Positions 59,172 through 64,000 of a stretch of 64,000 nt of DNA are shown one piece after another. The position numbers were made by a program, and so were the translations under genes. This stretch comes from Larix kaempferi (taxonomy: Eukaryota > Streptophyta > Pinopsida > Pinales > Pinaceae): positions 2,294,001 to 2,358,000 of the forward strand of contig BSBM01000592.1 in assembly GCA_027924585.1 (NCBI GenBank), read 5' to 3'. Positions within the stretch are counted from its first letter, which is position 1; every line of letters begins with the position of its first letter. Under the pieces are notes generated by a model. The model saw only the letters and a list, made by a program, of their open reading frames with translations, searched no databases and was not told the DNA's origin.

Positions 59172-62100
59172 TGTCATGTACCCAAATTTTGAGACTTATT
59201 ATTTTATTTGCAAAAACATTATGTTAAATAATAATTACAAAGTTTTGTAATTATGACTGAATCTGGTCAAGGATGATTGTAATAAACATATTTTTATTAT
59301 TTAATAAATTAAAACAGGAGACAAACACCCAAGGGAACTGTTAAATGAGTGTTCACTGACCCACTAGGAGGAATGGAAGCTATTAGAAGCCATGTGATAG
59401 ATGTCAGCATTTGCACTCCACCACTAGCTGTTGGTTATGGGACAACAACCCCTAAAATTGTGGCATTATACCCCAAGTGGGTGGAACAGAGCTGTTAGCT
59501 CATTAATGACCAGGTTAACCACTAAAAAGGCCTAGGCAACCTAGATAAGGCAATTCGAATTGAGCAGGAAGCTCTACATTATTTTTTGCAGAAATAATTC
59601 CTCAAGTGTATCAGGTGATGACTGAGAGATTCGAATAGGGTGGCTAAGTGGAAGTGCATTGTGAGGCTACTGAAAATATTCTGAGAAGGGAACCAGAGGT
59701 GCTGGTGCAGGTCTCTTTGACTGCTAAGTCTATAGAACTGAATGATCCAAATTGCTGCTGCAAGTTGATGACCTAAAGCTTCTACAGATTCTTCTTCCTA
59801 GTGGTTTAGTGAACAAGCTTGGGGGTCCTAAGGCAAGTAATTTGGTTGTCTTCAGGAATAGGTTGGGTGGATCAGGCTCCTTGGGTTGTTTGTTTCTCCT
59901 ACATTCACCAGGTTCTACTGTTATGTCTTGTTTATTTTCAGTTATATGATTTTCTGCATTTGTAGATTTAGTAGTTACAGTTAATAACATACAGAAGTAA
60001 TTGTTTCATTTTTTGACCTAAGTATGATTTTGTATATTGTTGGTTAAGTAAATGAGGTGATTGACTAAATATCTTCTCTGTATTTTTTCCATGTTGTCTT
60101 CTGCATAGTACTCTAGTATAGAGAATGAGAATTTAAGATATATGATTTTATAGGTTGATTGCCAAATAAATGAAGAGACTAATGCTGTTATCTTTCACAT
60201 ACTGTCAGAAATAAATATTAGCTTTTTGTATAAAAACCTAGGGTTTACACTTAAGTTATTTATTTCTTTCCAGATTTCAAAATACATATGCATTTTATTA
60301 TCATTTCTTTCAAAAATTATAAAGGACTATAAGAAAAATAGTTATTACAAGTCTCGTAATACTTTTCATTATTTTCTTCTTACTGTACTTATGCTTTTCG
60401 AAAATTAGCTGTAATACCAAACATATATGATATTCAATGCTATAGTCTTGTACATTTACACAACATTTTGTTTAATTGAATTTAAAGCTTACATGTATTC
60501 TAAATTTTTGCAGTAAGAATGTACTTCTTAATGAGGATGATAATGCATTAATTTCTTTCGATTCCTTAGCTACTGATTACTCTTCCATAGAAATGTTTAT
60601 CAAAAGAATTTATGAGACTAATTTCAACAGTGGTAGAGTTTACATACGTTTTCAATGCCTCATTTTAAAAACCCTAAGACTACCATACAATTAGTTTAGA
60701 GCTCAACACTTGAAAACGTAAACATCAATTTATTATATCTAAATTTCAAAACCAAAACATTATTATCATTCAACTATCACATACACATTAGCTATCTATA
60801 CAAGACAGAGTTGCAGACAAGAGTCTTATGATTTCCTTTATCAACCACATTATTTTAGCTAATAGTGATTCAATACCAAAACAGAGTCTTAAAAACCATT
60901 CCAAACTTTAAACAACATGATCACAGGGTTTCACTTTTATAAAACAAGTTAGCCACGACTCTCGGTCAGAACCCACACAATATTTCCTAGTCAAACTATC
61001 AAATTATATAAACCTATAAACCACACATGTTTTATTTCAGATGCAGTTTCATTTTTCCATTCAAAAACAAAAGTATAAGTATTGTAGCATAGAACCTTCT
61101 ATTTTACAGAAACGAGTCAACCCTTGGCTCTCAACTCTCACCAAAACACTGTATCGATTTAGCCAAACTTATACATTGCACAGAAAAACTATATGAAGTT
61201 TCTTAACACTATATTTTTCCATTAAAAATAACGAGGGTTCATCCTTTTAGTATTTACATTTTAAACAAGTATATTGCTGCAACAAAATTTTACAGTGAAA
61301 TGCTACGAAGCAAAGCAACAAGAAAAGTTGAGGATCTCATCCTCTGGTGCTTTGTCCTTTAGTTTCCAAAACATATCACTGGCCAAAACCTTGCCAAGAA
61401 CCATTACAACCTAACACCAAACATCAAGCATCGACCACACTGGGCCAGGAGAACCTACAAAGTAAAGAAGCACCGAGGCTTACCGGTGGTCGAGCAGCTT
61501 TATTCCACAATCTTTCAAACCCAGTAACCTTTTGATGAAGTGAAACCTGCCACAGTAAAACTTGAGAGGTTAAAACGAGAAGTTTCAGAGAGAATTTTAG
61601 ACACAGCCGAATGCATTACCACTGCAATATCGAAACATTACCTTGTATTGTAGTTCCCATAATAAAGGCGTCATTATCAAACGAAGACAGATCCACCTAG
61701 CAATGCAGCAAAGAACAGACTCAGACTCTGAAAATCAATCTATGGTACAAACTTCAAGTAGAGAATCCCTGAAAAATACTTCCTAAAAACACTACGAATG
61801 GCTGCACTATGGCTCGTTTCTGAAAGAGTAAGCATACAACTGAAACTAAGAAGTTTTCCCAACAGGTCAAGGGATCGAATTCGAGGAAGGAGTCCTCTAA
61901 AACCCAACTTCCAAACCCTACATTGTAGCAGGCTGTCAACCTCTCTACTTTGCCACTAACACGCGAAATGAAAGCCAAGAAACACGTCAACGATACTTAC
62001 AATGAAAGACTAGGGTTTCATTCCAAAGCCCAATATCTTGTGAGATCAACGATGGAGGAGATGCCAGCTAGGCACGTTGAAGTTCGGGCAACCACTGCAT

Positions 62101-63472
62101 TGAATACCCTATTGATTATCAAATCCACCAACTCACCAAATCACCAAACCAAGGGTTAAAGTATGGCACAGCTTAGCATCGTAATAGTATTTGAGAACTC
62201 TTTCACATGACCTTCAACCACGAAGGCGTCCACCTAAGACTTCCACTACACATAGCAGGTAGGCGAATTAAATGATATGACCAGTTTTCGACAGACTGCC
62301 ACCACGTTAATACCATTACTTTCAATGACTGACAATTTCACATGTCAGTGCAAAAGTTAGGGTTACAACATTTAACCCATATCATTTCCATTTGTATTTG
62401 TCATTAGAACGCACGATAAATATACATTGCATAATTCTTAAATGACAAAGGTTGTATTGCATAGAAGGCTATGGTTCTTAGTGTATAGTATAGATTTCAT
62501 CACTATGCACATCGTATTATGTGTTCACATTTCCATCTCTTTTACAAGTTGTATAACTTACCACAACATATAAATTTAACATAGAAAGGTCTAACCCTAT
62601 GGTATTGCAATAGTATTATTTAAATTATGATAGTAGTATTATAGAAGACCTTGCTAAAATAATATGAGTTTTTATGAATTATAAATTTAGAAATGCATAA
62701 TCTACTATAGTTATGATTTCAAGATTATTCATGTATTTAAATAACTTTTGATTCATATTTTCATAATGTAGAACATCATATAAGATGAATTATTCATATA
62801 ATAAGTGTACATGTTATTTCTACTCTTTACAAAATGGAGAAATGTTGACAGGATTCTAGTTGTACTTATAATATGTAATCTAACATGTAATTAAGAATTC
62901 ATAATATAAGTATCTCTCCTTGGCGATTGTACTAAAGAGGATAGTATAGATATTTTAGTTACGACTACTGCGACATGTAAGTTTGGTCAAAATAACACCT
63001 ACAAAAATAGGACAAAGATCCATACCTTTAACAACTTTCATGCAAGGAAGTACTTAGAGTTTTCACAATACATTGACGACTAATTGAAAAACATAATTAC
63101 TCTTAACATTTGAATTGTCGTAATGTTCTTACCTGCGTTTCTGCACAAGGAAACAGGTTCAAATTCTTTAGCTAACATAGCTAAGTAAACCTTAGGGTAC
63201 CTCGTAGGACCCCTTTGTCATCATCCAAGAACAACTGTCAGTACTTTATCAAGAAAATATATCACGAGATAAATTTAATCACAGCATGTGGATTACAATT
63301 AAACACAAGCAAAACTAATAATGCATTTTGTGTTAAGGAGTATAAATTGTCGTTATCATAATTTGTCATTAATTAAAACATTATTATTTATTTTATTTTC
63401 TGCATTAGCAATTTCAGTATTTATTGCTACTTTAAAATTTTTTAAATTTTTGTAAATTTACGGGATGTTACA
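59172..63472 (-). mobile_element. 4.3-kb LTR-like insertion, perhaps a giant solo LTR
   Basis: It interrupts the minisatellite and is flanked by the duplication GCATA (59167-59171, 63473-63477). The plus-strand ends are TGTCATGTACCC and GGGATGTTACA. On the minus strand it therefore starts TGTAACATCCCG and ends GGGTACATGACA, a style common for gypsy LTRs. No primer site, purine tract, gag-pol coding or second LTR copy was found inside. It may be a solo LTR of unusual length or a highly decayed element. Words such as AAACCCTA at 61914 and TAGGGTTT at 62014 look like plant leader motifs. Confidence 0.65.
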
Positions 63473-63477
63473 GCATA

Positions 63478-63586
63478 CATGTCAGAAAATAAATAAATAA
63501 AACCCGATCTAAGCCATGCAATCATTTGATATCAGCTATAGTAAGTAGACATGTCAGAAAATAAATCAATAGAAACTAAACCTGCA
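63478..63586. repeat. Degenerate minisatellite, right part
   Basis: One and a half more units (ACATGTCAGAAAATAAAT, AAAACCCGATCTAAGCCATG) continue the array that stops at 59171. This shows that the sequence between is an insertion. Confidence 0.85.
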
Positions 63587-63868
63587 GGGAAAATTGAAGC
63601 TGAAGGTCGTCGTTCCTCCCAACCAATTTCCAGAATATCCAAACTACTTGTTTTGAAACCCCTGAGCCTGTTTGCTGAACCACAAGGACAAAGACTTGGT
63701 CACAGAGTCCCTCTTGAAAGCTAGGTCACAGTATCACTTCATCATAAGCCTCCTTTTCATTGGATGAATCAATACTCAGTGTATTCTCCCTTCATCATGA
63801 ACCTCACATTTAGTGAATGAAATCGATGCTTTATAGCATTTTCCTAGGACTTAGGTCATTCAGGAGCC

Positions 63869-64000
63869 ACCTGCTTGTAATGCTCCAACATGATTCATGA
63901 CCTCAATTTTTGGGGAGGATTCCTCTTGCATCATTTGCACCTTTACTGGGTTGTCTTGCGATATTGGGTTTCCTATTGACACTTGTCTTTTCCTCCTTGC
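63869..64000 (-). CDS. Possible 3' end of an ORF cut by the window edge
   Basis: On the minus strand 43 codons are open from the window edge to a TGA at 63869-63871. They read smoothly (for example NPISQDNPVKVQMMQEESS) without low complexity. No family was recognised. It could be the last exon of a host gene, another repeat protein or chance; the stretch is too short to decide. Confidence 0.25.

Overview
This window is plant nuclear DNA made almost entirely of transposable elements. The evidence is plant-type Ty1/copia and Ty3/gypsy polyproteins, primer sites for plant initiator-Met and Asp tRNAs, nested LTR elements and the lack of any convincing intact host gene. Several repeat proteins resemble families I remember from gymnosperms and other large-genome plants; that narrower placement is inference from memory and the species cannot be named.

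Layout. 1-4248: AT-rich flank with short tandem duplications. 4254-11485: copia element A (+), TSD CAATG, nearly identical LTRs but a gutted pol. 11491-13780: unassigned, possible old LTR promoter. 13781-14230: probable solo or truncated copia-type LTR (-). 14231-20973: copia B (+), 5' LTR truncated, one long frame broken only by stops. 20974-21521 plus 29175-30236: one decayed minus-strand reading frame split by copia C (21522-29169, -, TSD CTCAA); C itself holds a 925-bp TIR transposon (26547-27471, TSD ATT). 30237-50096: copia D (-, TSD TTATG), whose integrase is split by a complete 12.6-kb gypsy element E (34473-47078, -, TSD CTTTC). 50102-53590: unassigned. 53853-56680: decayed, truncated gypsy (+). 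About 56855-57300: long foldback. 57546-57960: 71-bp repeats. 58420-59171 and 63478-63586: one minisatellite split by a 4.3-kb LTR-like insertion (59172-63472, TSD GCATA). 63587-64000: possible end of a minus-strand reading frame.

The four copia elements are one family: same primer site, related LTRs, same gag-pol, and a long structured 3' untranslated region. By-eye LTR divergence gives an order: B and C (about 6-7%) and D (about 4-5%) are old; A (<1%) and E (about 1%) are young. E lying inside D agrees with this. A was mobilised recently although its own RT lacks the catalytic motif, so it was probably moved by enzymes of an intact relative.

Most unusual signals: (1) E has 3.2-kb LTRs that each carry a full reading frame of about 450 codons (globular N-terminus, nuclear-localisation-like basic clusters, coiled coil), so each insertion carries two copies; (2) the copia 3' regions hold arrays of mini-hairpins with a near-constant AGGTG-type pentaloop and covarying stems; (3) element A holds about 1.2 kb of non-copia sequence with intron-like borders.
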